A DNA stretch of 64,000 nt from the NCBI GenBank assembly GCA_934747885.1, contig CAKVHE010000001.1:515615-579614 (forward strand), in the 5' to 3' direction. The notes beneath the pieces were generated by a model. It did not search any database. It was not told the DNA's origin and saw nothing but the letters and a program-made list of their open reading frames with translations. Below are positions 1-8,496 of this stretch, one piece after another (the stretch's first letter is position 1; each line of letters starts with the position of its first letter). Both the position numbers and the translations under genes were made by a program. Origin of the DNA: an uncultured Clostridia bacterium (GTDB taxonomy: Bacteria > Bacillota > Clostridia > Christensenellales > UBA1242).

Positions 1-184
1 CGGTAAAGGTCGCAAGCGACTGAGTGCTTGTTTTTGATTCTTTGTATAAATTTACTTCCACATCGCTTTTTAAATAGTTGTTTAAGTCCAAATTTTCGCC
101 CGTTTTTGCCCCACACGCCGTAAACAAAGTTAGTGTTAATGTGGCAAGCAAAAGTGCACAAAAAACCTTAAATTTTGCCTTCAA
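1..184 (-). CDS. Lipoprotein, N-terminal part only
   Basis: The reading frame runs off the left edge, so only about 61 residues are visible. They begin with a basic stretch (MKAKFKVF), a hydrophobic helix and the lipobox FTAC followed by Gly, which predicts lipid attachment and anchoring to the outer face of the cytoplasmic membrane. The start is taken as TTG at 184, because a GGAGG ribosome binding site lies at 200-196, inside the last codons of the degV-like gene, and the TTG follows that gene's stop by one base. No function can be read from the visible part. Tight spacing suggests co-transcription with the upstream degV-like gene. Confidence 0.7.
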   Translation of the reverse strand, partial: MKAKFKVFCALLLATLTLTLFTACGAKTGENLDLNNYLKSDVEVNLYKESKTSTQSLATFT

Positions 185-185
185 A

Positions 186-1046
186 TTAGTATTTGCCTCC
201 GTCGTTTATATACAAAATGCCAAGTGTGCCTTTTCCGCAATGTGAAAATACGGTGCAACCGGCGTGAGTTTCCAAAACCTCGTCAAAAATATTTTTAGAT
301 TTAACATATTCAACAATGGTGTTAACAATTTCTGGGTCGGCGTCTGCGTGAGTGATAAAGCAGCGTGTTTTGTCTGGGTTGTTGTAAAGAGCCAAGGTGT
401 CGTCTATGTATTTGTGCAAAACTTGCAAAGATTTTCCGCGATAACGATCAGTGGAAACAATTTTTCCTTCAATAAGTTGTAGTTTTGGTTTTAGTTTAAG
501 CAAATTTGCGCCAAACGCAGCAAGCATAGAGCATCTGCCGCCCTTGCGCAAATATTCTAGTGTTTCTACCACAAACGAAACTTGCATTTGGTAACTTCTG
601 CCAAACGAAATGTTGTAAATTTCCTTGGCGGTTTTGCCAGCGTTTGCGAGTTCTCTGCCGTTTATGGCAAGCAACGCGGTACCGGTGGACAAGCATCTAC
701 CGTTAACCACAAATATGCGGTTTGGGTCTAATTCTTTTGCAGCGGCAACGGCATTTTGGTAGGTTATTGACAGTTCTTCACTTATTGAATAGTGCACAAT
801 ATCATAACCGGCATCCAAAATAGGTTTAAAAAAGTCTACAAAGTCGGCAACTGAGCGCGCTGCAGTTTTTGGAAGTTTGCCGGTTTGTTTTACATATTTA
901 GCAATGTCGTCAGTTGTGACATTTTCGCCGTCAAAGCGTTCATCGTCGCCAAGGTTTACTATTAAAGGCAAAACCTTGATGTCATATTTTTTTATAAGTT
1001 CTTTGGACAGGTCTAGAGTGCTGTCACTGGTAATTTGAATTTTCAT
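186..1046 (-). CDS. DegV family fatty-acid-binding protein (FakB-like)
   Basis: This 286-residue protein has the usual DegV length and the family N-terminus ITSDSTLDLS, a beta strand followed by a loop that binds the carboxylate. In Firmicutes, DegV/FakB proteins hold a fatty acid that the kinase FakA phosphorylates so that it can enter phospholipid synthesis. Also visible are the conserved YSISEELS-type motif near residue 87 and the LRKGGR motif near residue 165. Nine bases separate it from the signal peptidase gene upstream, so the two are probably one transcript. A stand-alone FakA C-terminal domain sits at 8497-8748 in this window, but no full FakA is seen. The ligand cannot be told from sequence. 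Confidence 0.9.
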   Translation of the reverse strand: MKIQITSDSTLDLSKELIKKYDIKVLPLIVNLGDDERFDGENVTTDDIAKYVKQTGKLPKTAARSVADFVDFFKPILDAGYDIVHYSISEELSITYQNAVAAAKELDPNRIFVVNGRCLSTGTALLAINGRELANAGKTAKEIYNISFGRSYQMQVSFVVETLEYLRKGGRCSMLAAFGANLLKLKPKLQLIEGKIVSTDRYRGKSLQVLHKYIDDTLALYNNPDKTRCFITHADADPEIVNTIVEYVKSKNIFDEVLETHAGCTVFSHCGKGTLGILYINDGGKY

Positions 1047-1054
1047 AATTTCTC

Positions 1055-2029
1055 CTAAAATAAATAGTCTTTTTTTATTGAATAAAATATTGCATAAATC
1101 AAGTTTGTACCATAAGGGGCCTGAATTTTTACTTTGCCTACCACACAGTCGAGCGGAACAAATCCAAACTCCCTGCTGTCAGTGGAATTGTTGCGGTTGT
1201 CACCCATAACAAAAATACAATTTTCGGGCACGGTTAAAGTTTCTTCACGGATAATTTGTTTGAAAGTTTCCGTAACTCCACTGCCCGTTATGCCGTCAAT
1301 ATTTTCCGGCGAAGGGCCTACCGTAAACAGAATATTGGTGTATATGTATGGCTCATCAAGCTTTTCACCATTTAAATAAACAGCGTATTCAGCCTTGTAA
1401 ATAGTGGCTGAGTACTGCGTAATGTCACTTACGCGTTTAAAGCAAATGGTGTCGCCTGCTTTGGCAATAACCCGCTTTATGTAATAAGAATCGTCGCCGG
1501 TTAGGCTGGTTGCGTCAAATACCACAATGTCGCCATAATTTAATTCATGGGTGCGCCATAAAAACACCACATCGTTTTTTTCGCTGGCGCCGAGTGCTCC
1601 GCCCTGATAGTTTAGGGTTGGATACATTGATGCCCCAACCACTTTCATTGGTACAAAAACGGCCGAAGTGTAAAACAAAAAAGTGGTTAGTGTAAAATAT
1701 ATCCCATACGCCACAAAAAAAATGAACAGAAAAGGCAACTTTTTGCGCTTGGTTGCTTTTTCTCTTAACTTTTTTATTTCGGCTTTTTCAAGTTCGTAGG
1801 CGCTTGGCACGGTGGTTTCCTGAGCCGTGGTTTCGGTGGCAGTTTCGGTGGTGGTTGTGGTTTCGTCAGTCGTTGCAACTGTTGTGTCGCGGTCTTCTAA
1901 CGCGTTTGTTTCATTTTGGGCAAACAAAGGCAAGTTTGACGAGTTTTCGTCAAACTTGGATTTGTCATTATTTAAAACATTGTTATCTTGCTTTGTTTGT
2001 TCCATACGAAATAGTCTTTTTGTTATCAA
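1055..2029 (-). CDS. lepB: Signal peptidase I
   Basis: Type I signal peptidase, which cleaves signal peptides from exported proteins at the outer face of the membrane. A transmembrane segment spans about residues 98-122, followed by box B GASMYPTL with the nucleophile Ser134, box D YYIKRVIAKAGD with the general base Lys185, and the C-terminal box MGDNRNNSTDS. At 324 residues it is longer than most Gram-positive enzymes because of a roughly 95-residue cytoplasmic N-terminus. That part includes a Thr/Glu-rich low-complexity run (about 49-73) and a charged helix. The TTG at 2029 gives the longest frame; the ATG at 2005 is an alternative start. Neither has a strong ribosome binding site, and both overlap the end of the upstream gene, so translational coupling is likely. 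Confidence 0.93.
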   Translation of the reverse strand: MITKRLFRMEQTKQDNNVLNNDKSKFDENSSNLPLFAQNETNALEDRDTTVATTDETTTTTETATETTAQETTVPSAYELEKAEIKKLREKATKRKKLPFLFIFFVAYGIYFTLTTFLFYTSAVFVPMKVVGASMYPTLNYQGGALGASEKNDVVFLWRTHELNYGDIVVFDATSLTGDDSYYIKRVIAKAGDTICFKRVSDITQYSATIYKAEYAVYLNGEKLDEPYIYTNILFTVGPSPENIDGITGSGVTETFKQIIREETLTVPENCIFVMGDNRNNSTDSREFGFVPLDCVVGKVKIQAPYGTNLIYAIFYSIKKDYLF

Positions 2030-2282
2030 AAAATAGTGATGCGGTAAAAGTAGCGCCGGTTACAAAACTAATAATTGATAGGGTAAGCCCAATAGATAAA
2101 CATTTGGTTTTGTATTCGCCCTTTTTTACCTCTAATTCCAGTTTTTTTACGCGGTCGGCGGTGGCTGTTTGTTCTTTGTTGGTTTGAGCAAGTTTGCCGT
2201 AATTAACGGTAAATACAATGCCCACAACAACAATAGCAACTACTAACGCAAAGCCTACATATTGTAAAATTTTTTTAACCAT
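1983..2282 (-). CDS. Small membrane protein with two helices
   Basis: This 99-residue protein has two hydrophobic segments (about residues 5-27 and 62-85) separated by a charged, coiled-coil-like stretch (about 30-57, rich in Lys, Glu and Leu). No known family is recognised. It lies between the FtsH-linked membrane protein and signal peptidase I, overlaps the latter's start, and is read in the same direction, so it is probably part of the ftsH-to-degV transcript. The composition suggests a membrane scaffold or accessory protein, but that is inference only. Confidence 0.65.
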   Translation of the reverse strand: MVKKILQYVGFALVVAIVVVGIVFTVNYGKLAQTNKEQTATADRVKKLELEVKKGEYKTKCLSIGLTLSIISFVTGATFTASLFFDNKKTISYGTNKAR

Positions 2283-2291
2283 ATTTCTTCC

Positions 2292-2861
2292 TTATAATAG
2301 TGTTTTTATGTACTCGTACAATTTGTATGTGTTTGCCGATAGTGCAAACGGATAAATTGTACTTCCATATTCATCTACTGTTTGATAGTTGTTTCCCGAC
2401 TTGTAAAAGATTTTCACTTGTCGCATTTTGTTGTCGCTTGTTAGTTCAAATATAATGGAACTAACATAAATTTTGCGCGTGCTACCTTTGCTTTTTACTA
2501 TAGTGTAAGGGGTTGAAGAAAAGTTTAGTTCCAAAAACAAACCATTTTCGCGGTCCGCTGATACAAACGCTTCTTCGGTGTCTAGTTCCGACACGTTGCC
2601 GTCCAAAATCTGGTTTTGAAGCAAGGCTTCAAGCAAACTTTTTTGGCACATGTCGTTATATAGTTCAATAATTTTGTCGTATTCCTCGTCGCCCGCCGAG
2701 TAGGTTTCGAGAGCGGCTTGGCTATGGTTGTAAATGCTTGCTGATGCCGGCTTTGGCAGGTCTAGACCTACCGAAGTGGTAATTACTGAAAGCACTATTA
2801 GCGTTAAAGCAACTACACCAGCCGAAATGCAGCACACAATTAGTGCAATTTTTTCTTTCAT
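2292..2861 (-). CDS. Membrane-anchored extracytoplasmic protein, coupled to ftsH
   Basis: A protein of 189 residues with one N-terminal transmembrane helix (about 7-30) and a soluble remainder of mixed alpha/beta composition. No family is recognised. Its ATG shares one base with the ftsH stop codon (TAATG at 2863-2859), which is typical of translational coupling. The predicted topology puts most of the chain outside the cell, where it might sit near FtsH. A role as FtsH partner or substrate adaptor is only a guess from position. Confidence 0.65.
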   Translation of the reverse strand: MKEKIALIVCCISAGVVALTLIVLSVITTSVGLDLPKPASASIYNHSQAALETYSAGDEEYDKIIELYNDMCQKSLLEALLQNQILDGNVSELDTEEAFVSADRENGLFLELNFSSTPYTIVKSKGSTRKIYVSSIIFELTSDNKMRQVKIFYKSGNNYQTVDEYGSTIYPFALSANTYKLYEYIKTLL

Positions 2862-5029
2862 TACTTTTTACTCTTTTTTTGTTTGGTTTCTAGTGCTTGT
2901 TCAATATTTTCGGAAATTTCGCTAGATGGCAAAACTTCTATTTTGGCGCTTGCCTTTTCGGCTTCTTCCAAAGTTTTTTCGCGGGTTAAGTCTTGCTCAT
3001 CTGTTTCTAGTTTTTTTTCAGCAATTTCTGCCTCTTCTTTTGCTGTTGGTTTGGCAGAAGTTTCGTCAAGTTTTACTATGCTCGACTTTACATTTTTTGT
3101 GGTTGCTTTTTCGGTTGCCTTTTTTGATTGGTCGCTACTTGCAAGTTTTGAGTCGATGTATTCTATCACGGTTTTTGGGGTTTTGCCTTCCATAATTAGG
3201 TCAACTTCGTCACTATAAATAGTGGACTTTTCAAGCAGTACATCCACCATAACACCGAGTTTCTTCTTGTTTGCTGTTAATATTTTTTCGGCTTGTTTTT
3301 CGCAAGCAGATAAAATGTTTAATATTTCCTCGTCAATAACTTTTGCAAATTCTTCGCTATAACTATTTTTGCTTGCGTAATCTCGGCCAAAAAAGTACGA
3401 ACCGTCACTGCCAAAATGCATTAGGCCTGTTTTTTCGCCCATACCATAACTCATTACCATTTGTCTTGCAAGTGCGGTTGCGCGTTCTAGGTCGTTGGAA
3501 GCGCCGGTAGAAACATCACCAAGCACAATTTGTTCAGCCATTCTACCGCCAAGCATCATGGTTATGGTGTCAAGCAGTTTGGACTTGGTTACGTGGTTGT
3601 CGTCGCTTTCTGGACGCGATACGGTGTACCCGGCAGCGTTACCACGCGGAATTATGGATATTTCATGAATTGGGTCGTTGTTTTTAACAAGTTTGCCAAT
3701 TATTGCGTGACCACTTTCGTGAACGGCGGTAATTTTTTTGTCGCGATCGGTTACTACGCGGCTCTTCTTTTGAGGACCCATTGTGGTTTTGTCAATGGCT
3801 TCAGTAATAAGTTCTTGTGTGATGGCTGGTTTGTGTTCACGGGCGGCCAAAATGGCTGCTTCATTAAGCAAATTTTCAAGTTCAGCACCGGTAAATCCGG
3901 CAGTTACTCTTGCAATTTGCTTGAAGTCTACCGACTTGTCAAATTTTTTGGTTCCCATATGAACTTTTAATATTTCTTCTCTGCCCTTAACGTCTGGCAC
4001 ATGAATGGTTATTTGTCGGTCAAATCTGCCCGGACGAAGCAAAGCCGGGTCCAAAATGTCAGCACGGTTGGTTGCTGCGATTACAATAATTCCTTCATTG
4101 GTTTCAAAGCCGTCCATTTGAACTAATAGTTGGTTTAGAGTTTGTTCGCGTTCGTCGTTTCCGCCACCAAGGCCGGTTCCGCGTTGGCGACCAATTGCGT
4201 CAATTTCGTCAATAAATACTATACAAGGTGCATTTTGTTTGGCTTGATTGAACAAATCTCTAACTCTAGATGCGCCTACACCAACAAATAGTTCCATAAA
4301 ATCACTACCGCTGATGGTAAAGAATGGTACGCCGGCTTCACCCGCAATAGCCTTTGCGAGCAAGGTTTTGCCGGTTCCCGGAACGCCAACCAAAAGTACG
4401 CCTTTTGGGATGCGTGCGCCCATTTCCGTAAAGCGTCGTGGGTCTTTTAAAAATTCTACAATTTCTTTAACTTCTTCTTTTTCTTCGTCAGCGCCGGCTA
4501 CGTCACTAAAACGTACTTTGCTTTTTGCAATTTTTGCGCGGTTTTTAACAAAATCAAAAGATTGGCTTGCCGATTTGCCTAGTTGACGGGTCATTAAAGT
4601 AATAACCAAAACAAATCCGCCTACCAGCAAAACCAACATAATTATGCTGTCTAGGTTGTATGATGAAGTTGGTTTAGAAACCATGTTAACTTGGTAAGTG
4701 CTGATAACTGTACTGTTGTGAGCTTCGGTATATTCAATAACTTTGTCGGTTAGGTCTTTGCCCATGTATGCGGTTGTTTTGTCTTTGTATACAAATTTAA
4801 TTTTGGTATCCGAAAATTCGATAGACTCAATTTTGTTTTGGGTCATATCGCTGGTAAAGGTTATCCAGTCTAGATTTTTTTTGCCGGTACCATTTATTAA
4901 AAACACAATGCCAACAAGCGCGGTAATAAGCAACAGTGCAACAATAAAGTTTTTAAACACATTAGGTTTGGTCATCATTGGCATATCGTTATTATTGTTA
5001 TTGTTTTCGTTCAAAGTAAATTCCTCCAT
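2861..5029 (-). CDS. ftsH: ATP-dependent zinc metalloprotease FtsH
   Basis: Membrane AAA+ protease that degrades misfolded or short-lived membrane and cytosolic proteins. In order: a transmembrane helix (about 27-45), a small extracytoplasmic domain, a second helix (about 127-146), Walker A GVPGTGKT (215-222), Walker B VFIDEID (271-277), the second region of homology ending LLRPGRFDR (331-338), the zinc site HESGH (437-441) and the third ligand Asp514. After the protease domain there is an unusually long (about 100 residues) Lys/Glu-rich C-terminal tail, which is disordered or coiled. At 722 residues it is longer than typical FtsH (about 640) because of that tail. The next gene overlaps its stop codon. 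Confidence 0.97.
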   Translation of the reverse strand: MEEFTLNENNNNNNDMPMMTKPNVFKNFIVALLLITALVGIVFLINGTGKKNLDWITFTSDMTQNKIESIEFSDTKIKFVYKDKTTAYMGKDLTDKVIEYTEAHNSTVISTYQVNMVSKPTSSYNLDSIIMLVLLVGGFVLVITLMTRQLGKSASQSFDFVKNRAKIAKSKVRFSDVAGADEEKEEVKEIVEFLKDPRRFTEMGARIPKGVLLVGVPGTGKTLLAKAIAGEAGVPFFTISGSDFMELFVGVGASRVRDLFNQAKQNAPCIVFIDEIDAIGRQRGTGLGGGNDEREQTLNQLLVQMDGFETNEGIIVIAATNRADILDPALLRPGRFDRQITIHVPDVKGREEILKVHMGTKKFDKSVDFKQIARVTAGFTGAELENLLNEAAILAAREHKPAITQELITEAIDKTTMGPQKKSRVVTDRDKKITAVHESGHAIIGKLVKNNDPIHEISIIPRGNAAGYTVSRPESDDNHVTKSKLLDTITMMLGGRMAEQIVLGDVSTGASNDLERATALARQMVMSYGMGEKTGLMHFGSDGSYFFGRDYASKNSYSEEFAKVIDEEILNILSACEKQAEKILTANKKKLGVMVDVLLEKSTIYSDEVDLIMEGKTPKTVIEYIDSKLASSDQSKKATEKATTKNVKSSIVKLDETSAKPTAKEEAEIAEKKLETDEQDLTREKTLEEAEKASAKIEVLPSSEISENIEQALETKQKKSKK

Positions 5030-5052
5030 TATTATCTAGTATAATATATTAT

Positions 5053-5081
5053 ATAATAACATATTTTTTATCATTCTACAA
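5053..5081 (-). promoter_or_regulatory. Candidate promoter for ftsH
   Basis: On the minus strand TTGTAG (5081-5076) is separated by 17 bases from TATTAT (5058-5053). It lies about 25 bases upstream of the ftsH ATG in an AT-rich divergent region. The -35 element is imperfect. Confidence 0.4.
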
Positions 5082-5139
5082 TTAAATAATTAACAATTTT
5101 TCGTAAGTTAAAAAATTTTTTAGGCAATATGTTATCTTC

Positions 5140-5169
5140 TTTACATTTATAAACAAAATGTGCTATCAT
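5140..5169 (+). promoter_or_regulatory. Candidate promoter for cvpA-like gene
   Basis: TTTACA (5140-5145), an 18-base spacer and TATCAT (5164-5169) precede the AGGAG ribosome binding site and ATG at 5187. Read from the sequence only. Confidence 0.4.
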
Positions 5170-5186
5170 AATTTTAGGAGAACTAA

Positions 5187-5933
5187 ATGAATTATATAGA
5201 TATAATTATCATAGCGCTGGTTGCTCTAACTATCGTGGTTGGTTATTTTAGGGGTTTTACCCGCGCGCTTATCAACTTTTTCAATTCCGTTGTCAAGTTT
5301 TTCGTGGCTTATTGGCTGGCAAAGCCGTTTGCAAACCTGCTTGGAAAGATTTTTAAATTTGACGACAACTTGCATAGTAGTTTGCGTGATTGGGCGTCGG
5401 GGCTTTCTTCCAAGTTTAATGAAAATTTGGTTGGCCTATCGCAAGACGAATTAAATCAAAAAGTTAGCGAAGGTTTGAGCGACGCCAAACTACCAAAGCT
5501 TTTTAGGGGCGTGTTTAATAGTCTATTTAATGTTTCAACCGAAACGATAAATAGTTATGAAAACATAACTATTGCAGATATGATGGCAAACGCTATGACG
5601 CGCGTAATTATGATAGTGTTAGCTTTTGTGGTACTCTATTTAATACTAACTCTACTGGTGTTTATATTAAAGTTTGTTACCAAACGCCGTATTAAGGCAA
5701 GCGTGGTTTTGCAAAAAACCGATCGCCGTTTGGGGGCTTTGGTTGGGCTGGTAAAATCTTTTGTAAACCTATTCATTATATTTGCAGTACTATATTTCTT
5801 CCGCAATGCAAGTTGGCTGTCTGGTTTCTTTGATGCGGTAAATACTTCCTTTTTGGGCAAGCCTCTTTCCCGTCTTGTATTTTCCAGCGTCGAGAATTAC
5901 TTTAATATCAAATCGGCTGTTGCTGTGATTTAA
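5187..5933 (+). CDS. CvpA family membrane protein
   Basis: A 248-residue protein with four hydrophobic segments (about 5-22, 28-50, 140-165 and 185-205) and the N-terminal DIIIIALVALTIVVGYFRGF, which matches the CvpA start (D-x-x-x-G-x-x-R-G). CvpA proteins are polytopic membrane proteins linked in other bacteria to colicin V export and envelope homeostasis; the biochemical function is unknown. A clear AGGAG ribosome binding site precedes the ATG. It is followed at once by the parS array and is the only gene between ftsH and the partition locus. Confidence 0.85.
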   Translation: MNYIDIIIIALVALTIVVGYFRGFTRALINFFNSVVKFFVAYWLAKPFANLLGKIFKFDDNLHSSLRDWASGLSSKFNENLVGLSQDELNQKVSEGLSDAKLPKLFRGVFNSLFNVSTETINSYENITIADMMANAMTRVIMIVLAFVVLYLILTLLVFILKFVTKRRIKASVVLQKTDRRLGALVGLVKSFVNLFIIFAVLYFFRNASWLSGFFDAVNTSFLGKPLSRLVFSSVENYFNIKSAVAVI

Positions 5934-5951
5934 TTTATAGTTTCAATTATT

Positions 5952-6444
5952 GTCAAAATGTTTCACGTGAAACATTTTGACTTTTTTGTTTATCGAAAAT
6001 AGTTGTTATACTATTGTGTTTATTGCGGCGTGTTGACTGTTTTGTACGAGCGCGATGTATTAAATTGTTTCACGTGAAACAATTTCATCGTTTTTTATGC
6101 AAGGCGTATTATAGTAAGTGAATATTCACCGTTTATCGCACTCTATGCGTTTAATGTATAAAAATGTTTCACGTGAAACATTTTTTGTTGTGTCGCCGTG
6201 TCTCCTTGACGGATGTTTGCCTTTATATTATACAAAATCAGCCATTATCTATGAATGCTCGCACATAAATGTCGTAAATTGTTTCACGTGAAACAATTTA
6301 CGACGAAATTAAGGCCAAATATAAACAAAACGCATGATTTTGTTATGGCGTTGCATAAAAAAATACGTTACGCCAACTCAGATTGCGGTAAAAATGTTTC
6401 ACGTGAAACATTTTTGCATAAAAAAAGATGTTCCACGTGGAACA
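5952..6444. repeat. Array of six parS centromere sites
   Basis: Five exact copies of the 16-base palindrome TGTTTCACGTGAAACA occur at 5959-5974, 6066-6081, 6165-6180, 6280-6295 and 6395-6410, plus a variant TGTTCCACGTGGAACA at 6429-6444. The first five match the parS consensus bound by ParB/Spo0J. Centre-to-centre distances are 107, 99, 115 and 115 bases, then 34. Each palindrome extends beyond the core, to 30 bases at the first site and 34 at the fourth, with different flanking bases in each copy but matched arms. The sites lie directly downstream of parB in a roughly 530-base gene-free stretch. ParB should load here as a CTP-dependent clamp to organise the replication origin region for segregation. 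Confidence 0.95.
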
Positions 6445-6448
6445 TCTT
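6425..6448 (-). terminator. parB terminator formed by the variant parS site
   Basis: On the minus strand a perfect 24-base palindrome, with arms AAGATGTTCCAC and GTGGAACATCTT, starts 13 bases after the parB stop and is followed by a T run (6424-6420). It therefore has the form of an intrinsic terminator while its centre is the sixth parS-like site. Confidence 0.7.
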
Positions 6449-6461
6449 AATAATTTATTGA

Positions 6462-7331
6462 TTATTTGTTTAAGGCGTTATAAATTCTATCCAAATCGTC
6501 TTTGCTGTAATAGTTTATAAAGATACGCCCTTTATTGTCGTTGCCCATAATGGTTACTTTTGTTGAAAACGCATCTTGTAAACGTTTTGCAAAGGCTTTA
6601 AGTTCAACGCTTTGTGGTTCTGGGGCTTTCTTTAAAGTGCCGTTTTTGCATTGTTTAATGTATTTTTCTAGCTCACGTACGGTAACTTTGTTATCACTGG
6701 CTAGTTCGGCAAGCTCTAATTGTAGTTTTGGGTCTTCAATACCAACCAAAACCTTTCCGTGGCCGGCAGATAGTCTGTTTTCTTCAATAAGCTTAACAAC
6801 GGGTGATGATAAGCTCAATAATCTTATGGTGTTAGCTATAGCTGGACGACTCTTGCCGATTTTTTCTGCAACAGCTTCTTGTGTCATGTCAAATTTATCG
6901 ATAAGTTCTTTAATAGCACGCGCTGATTCAATAGGGTTTAAGTCTTCACGTTGCAAGTTTTCAATTAAGGCAATTTGTGCAACTTCTTTATCAGTATATT
7001 CCTTAATAATGGATGGGATAGTGGTTAGTCCTGCCAATTTGCTAGCGCGCCAACGGCGTTCACCCGAAACAATCATATATCGGCCATTTCGTTTTACTAC
7101 AACGATGGGTTGAATTAAACCAATGTTTCTTATGGAACTTGCCAATTCATTTAATGCGGTTTCGTCAAAACGTTTACGAGGCTGATTTGGGTTATTGTCA
7201 ATTTGACCAATAGGCAAGTTGATTGGTTCGCCAGTAGGTGACGCAACCGGTGCTGATTGAACTGGTTCATCGTCTTCTTCAAAACTAGAAAACAAAGAGT
7301 CTAGACCTCTTCCTAAATTATTCTTACTCAT
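6462..7331 (-). CDS. parB: Chromosome partitioning protein ParB (Spo0J)
   Basis: A 289-residue ParB, the DNA-binding CTPase that loads at parS and spreads as a clamp. The N-terminal linker is acidic and starts NNLGRGLDSLF. The ParB/Srx domain (about 37-125) carries the CTP-binding motifs GERRWRAS and ENLQRED. The central helix-turn-helix is MTQEAVAEKIGKSRPAIANT (about 153-172), and a C-terminal dimerisation domain follows. The start is supported by AGGAG, which overlaps the parA stop; two bases separate the genes. It lies directly beside six parS sites, as expected near a chromosome origin, although dnaA is not in the window. Confidence 0.97.
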   Translation of the reverse strand: MSKNNLGRGLDSLFSSFEEDDEPVQSAPVASPTGEPINLPIGQIDNNPNQPRKRFDETALNELASSIRNIGLIQPIVVVKRNGRYMIVSGERRWRASKLAGLTTIPSIIKEYTDKEVAQIALIENLQREDLNPIESARAIKELIDKFDMTQEAVAEKIGKSRPAIANTIRLLSLSSPVVKLIEENRLSAGHGKVLVGIEDPKLQLELAELASDNKVTVRELEKYIKQCKNGTLKKAPEPQSVELKAFAKRLQDAFSTKVTIMGNDNKGRIFINYYSKDDLDRIYNALNK

Positions 7332-7333
7332 TT

Positions 7334-8140
7334 TTATCTCCTTGGTGATAATAATTTGGTTATGTTTTCATAACTATCGTTATTTCTCTTTAATAATTCT
7401 TCTGTTAAGCGTAAATATGCTTTGCTGCCTGCACAGTTTTTGTCATAAACAAAAATTGGTTTTCCATGACTTGGTGCTTCTGCCAAACGAATATTTCGAG
7501 GAATAGAAGTTTCAAATACCGTTTTTGCAAAGTATTTTTTAATTTCTTCGGTAACTTGCGCACCCAAACTAGAACGGGTGTCACGCATTGTTAAAAGCAC
7601 GCCTTCAATGGTTAATTGTGGGTTTAAGCGCTTTTTAACAAGTCTAATGGTGTTCATTAGTTGACTTAAACCTTCTAATGCAAAAAATTCACATTGAATA
7701 GGTATAAGGACGCTGTTTGAAGCGGTTAACGCGTTTATTGTTAAAAGCCCAAGTGAAGGTGGGCAGTCTATGGTTATGTAATCATAACTATTTTGGCATG
7801 CGTTTAAAATGCGTTTAATAACACGTTCACGGTTATCCATATAAACCATTTCAACTTCAACGCCTGCAAGCTCAATATTTGCTGGTAAAATATCCAAATT
7901 TTCTACCGCAGTTTTTTGGATAACGCTTTCAACGGTGCTGTCACCGACAATTGCGTTGTATACCGACTTTAAGTCGTTATTTTTTTTAATTCCAACACCA
8001 CTGGTTGCATTGCCTTGTGGGTCAATATCCACCAAAAGTACTCGCTTGCCTGCAAGAGCAAGACCGGTCGATACGTTTATGCAACTAGTAGTTTTTCCAA
8101 CTCCGCCTTTTTGATTGGCGAAGGCGATTATTTTTGTCAT
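7334..8140 (-). CDS. parA: Chromosome partitioning ATPase ParA (Soj)
   Basis: A 268-residue ParA/Soj ATPase. The deviant Walker A motif KGGVGKTT (about 11-18, with the signature Lys in KGG) lies at the N-terminus. The A' region VLLVDIDPQGNATSG and the Walker B-like YITIDCPPSLG follow. It works with ParB to separate origins and, in Bacillus-type systems, modulates DnaA. It is the first gene of a parA-parB operon driven by a good promoter at 8193-8164. Confidence 0.97.
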   Translation of the reverse strand: MTKIIAFANQKGGVGKTTSCINVSTGLALAGKRVLLVDIDPQGNATSGVGIKKNNDLKSVYNAIVGDSTVESVIQKTAVENLDILPANIELAGVEVEMVYMDNRERVIKRILNACQNSYDYITIDCPPSLGLLTINALTASNSVLIPIQCEFFALEGLSQLMNTIRLVKKRLNPQLTIEGVLLTMRDTRSSLGAQVTEEIKKYFAKTVFETSIPRNIRLAEAPSHGKPIFVYDKNCAGSKAYLRLTEELLKRNNDSYENITKLLSPRR

Positions 8141-8163
8141 TTTGTAACTACCTTTTTTGTTTT

Positions 8164-8193
8164 ATTATAACAAACAGTAGAGCAAATTGACAA
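8164..8193 (-). promoter_or_regulatory. Promoter of parA-parB
   Basis: On the minus strand TTGTCA (8193-8188), an 18-base spacer and a perfect TATAAT (8169-8164) precede the parA ATG at 8140. Confidence 0.65.
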
Positions 8194-8300
8194 TTAAATA
8201 AAGCGACTTTTGTTAAAAAATTATTATTTTTATTACTTTTTAACAAAAATTATTTTATTTAGCGTATGGTTATGCTATACTAGATGGGTAATCTGTTAAT

Positions 8301-8377
8301 GCTTCCGTAACTCAACTGGATAGAGTGTTCGGCTTCGAACCGAGAAGTTGCGGGTTCGAGTCCTGCCGGGAGCGCCA
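8301..8377 (+). tRNA. tRNA-Arg (anticodon TCG)
   Basis: A full cloverleaf folds: acceptor GCTTCCG pairs with CGGGAGC, the D arm is ACTC/GAGT, the anticodon arm is TTCGG/CCGAG around the loop CTTCGAA, and the T arm GCGGG/CCTGC has the TTCGAGT loop. The discriminator is G and CCA is encoded. Anticodon TCG reads CGA and related arginine codons. A TATACT -10 lies at 8276-8281. Confidence 0.95.
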
Positions 8378-8390
8378 AAAACATTTAATT

Positions 8391-8430
8391 AAAAAGGACT
8401 TTTTGTATGATGTAACAAAAAGTCCTTTTT
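8391..8430. terminator. Terminator after tRNA-Arg
   Basis: A perfect 16-base stem (8391-8406 with 8415-8430) has an 8-base loop. The arms end in A5/T5, so it can act in both directions, for the tRNA and for the leftward small gene ending at 8497. Confidence 0.8.
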
Positions 8431-8496
8431 GCATAGCGTCTGGCAATTTAAAGTTGCAAGATTTTTTTATGTATCCAATAAAATTAAAAACAAAGC

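Noticed and set aside
2883..3218. Open frames opposite ftsH and other long genes
   Set aside because: They are antisense shadows of well-supported genes with Ser/Leu-rich nonsense composition.
5952..6444. CRISPR array
   Set aside because: The repeats are 16-base perfect palindromes matching parS, spacers are about 100 bases and no cas gene is nearby.
6255..6461. 68-codon open frame across the parS array
   Set aside because: It is made of the repeated palindromes, has no ribosome binding site and ends in the parB terminator.
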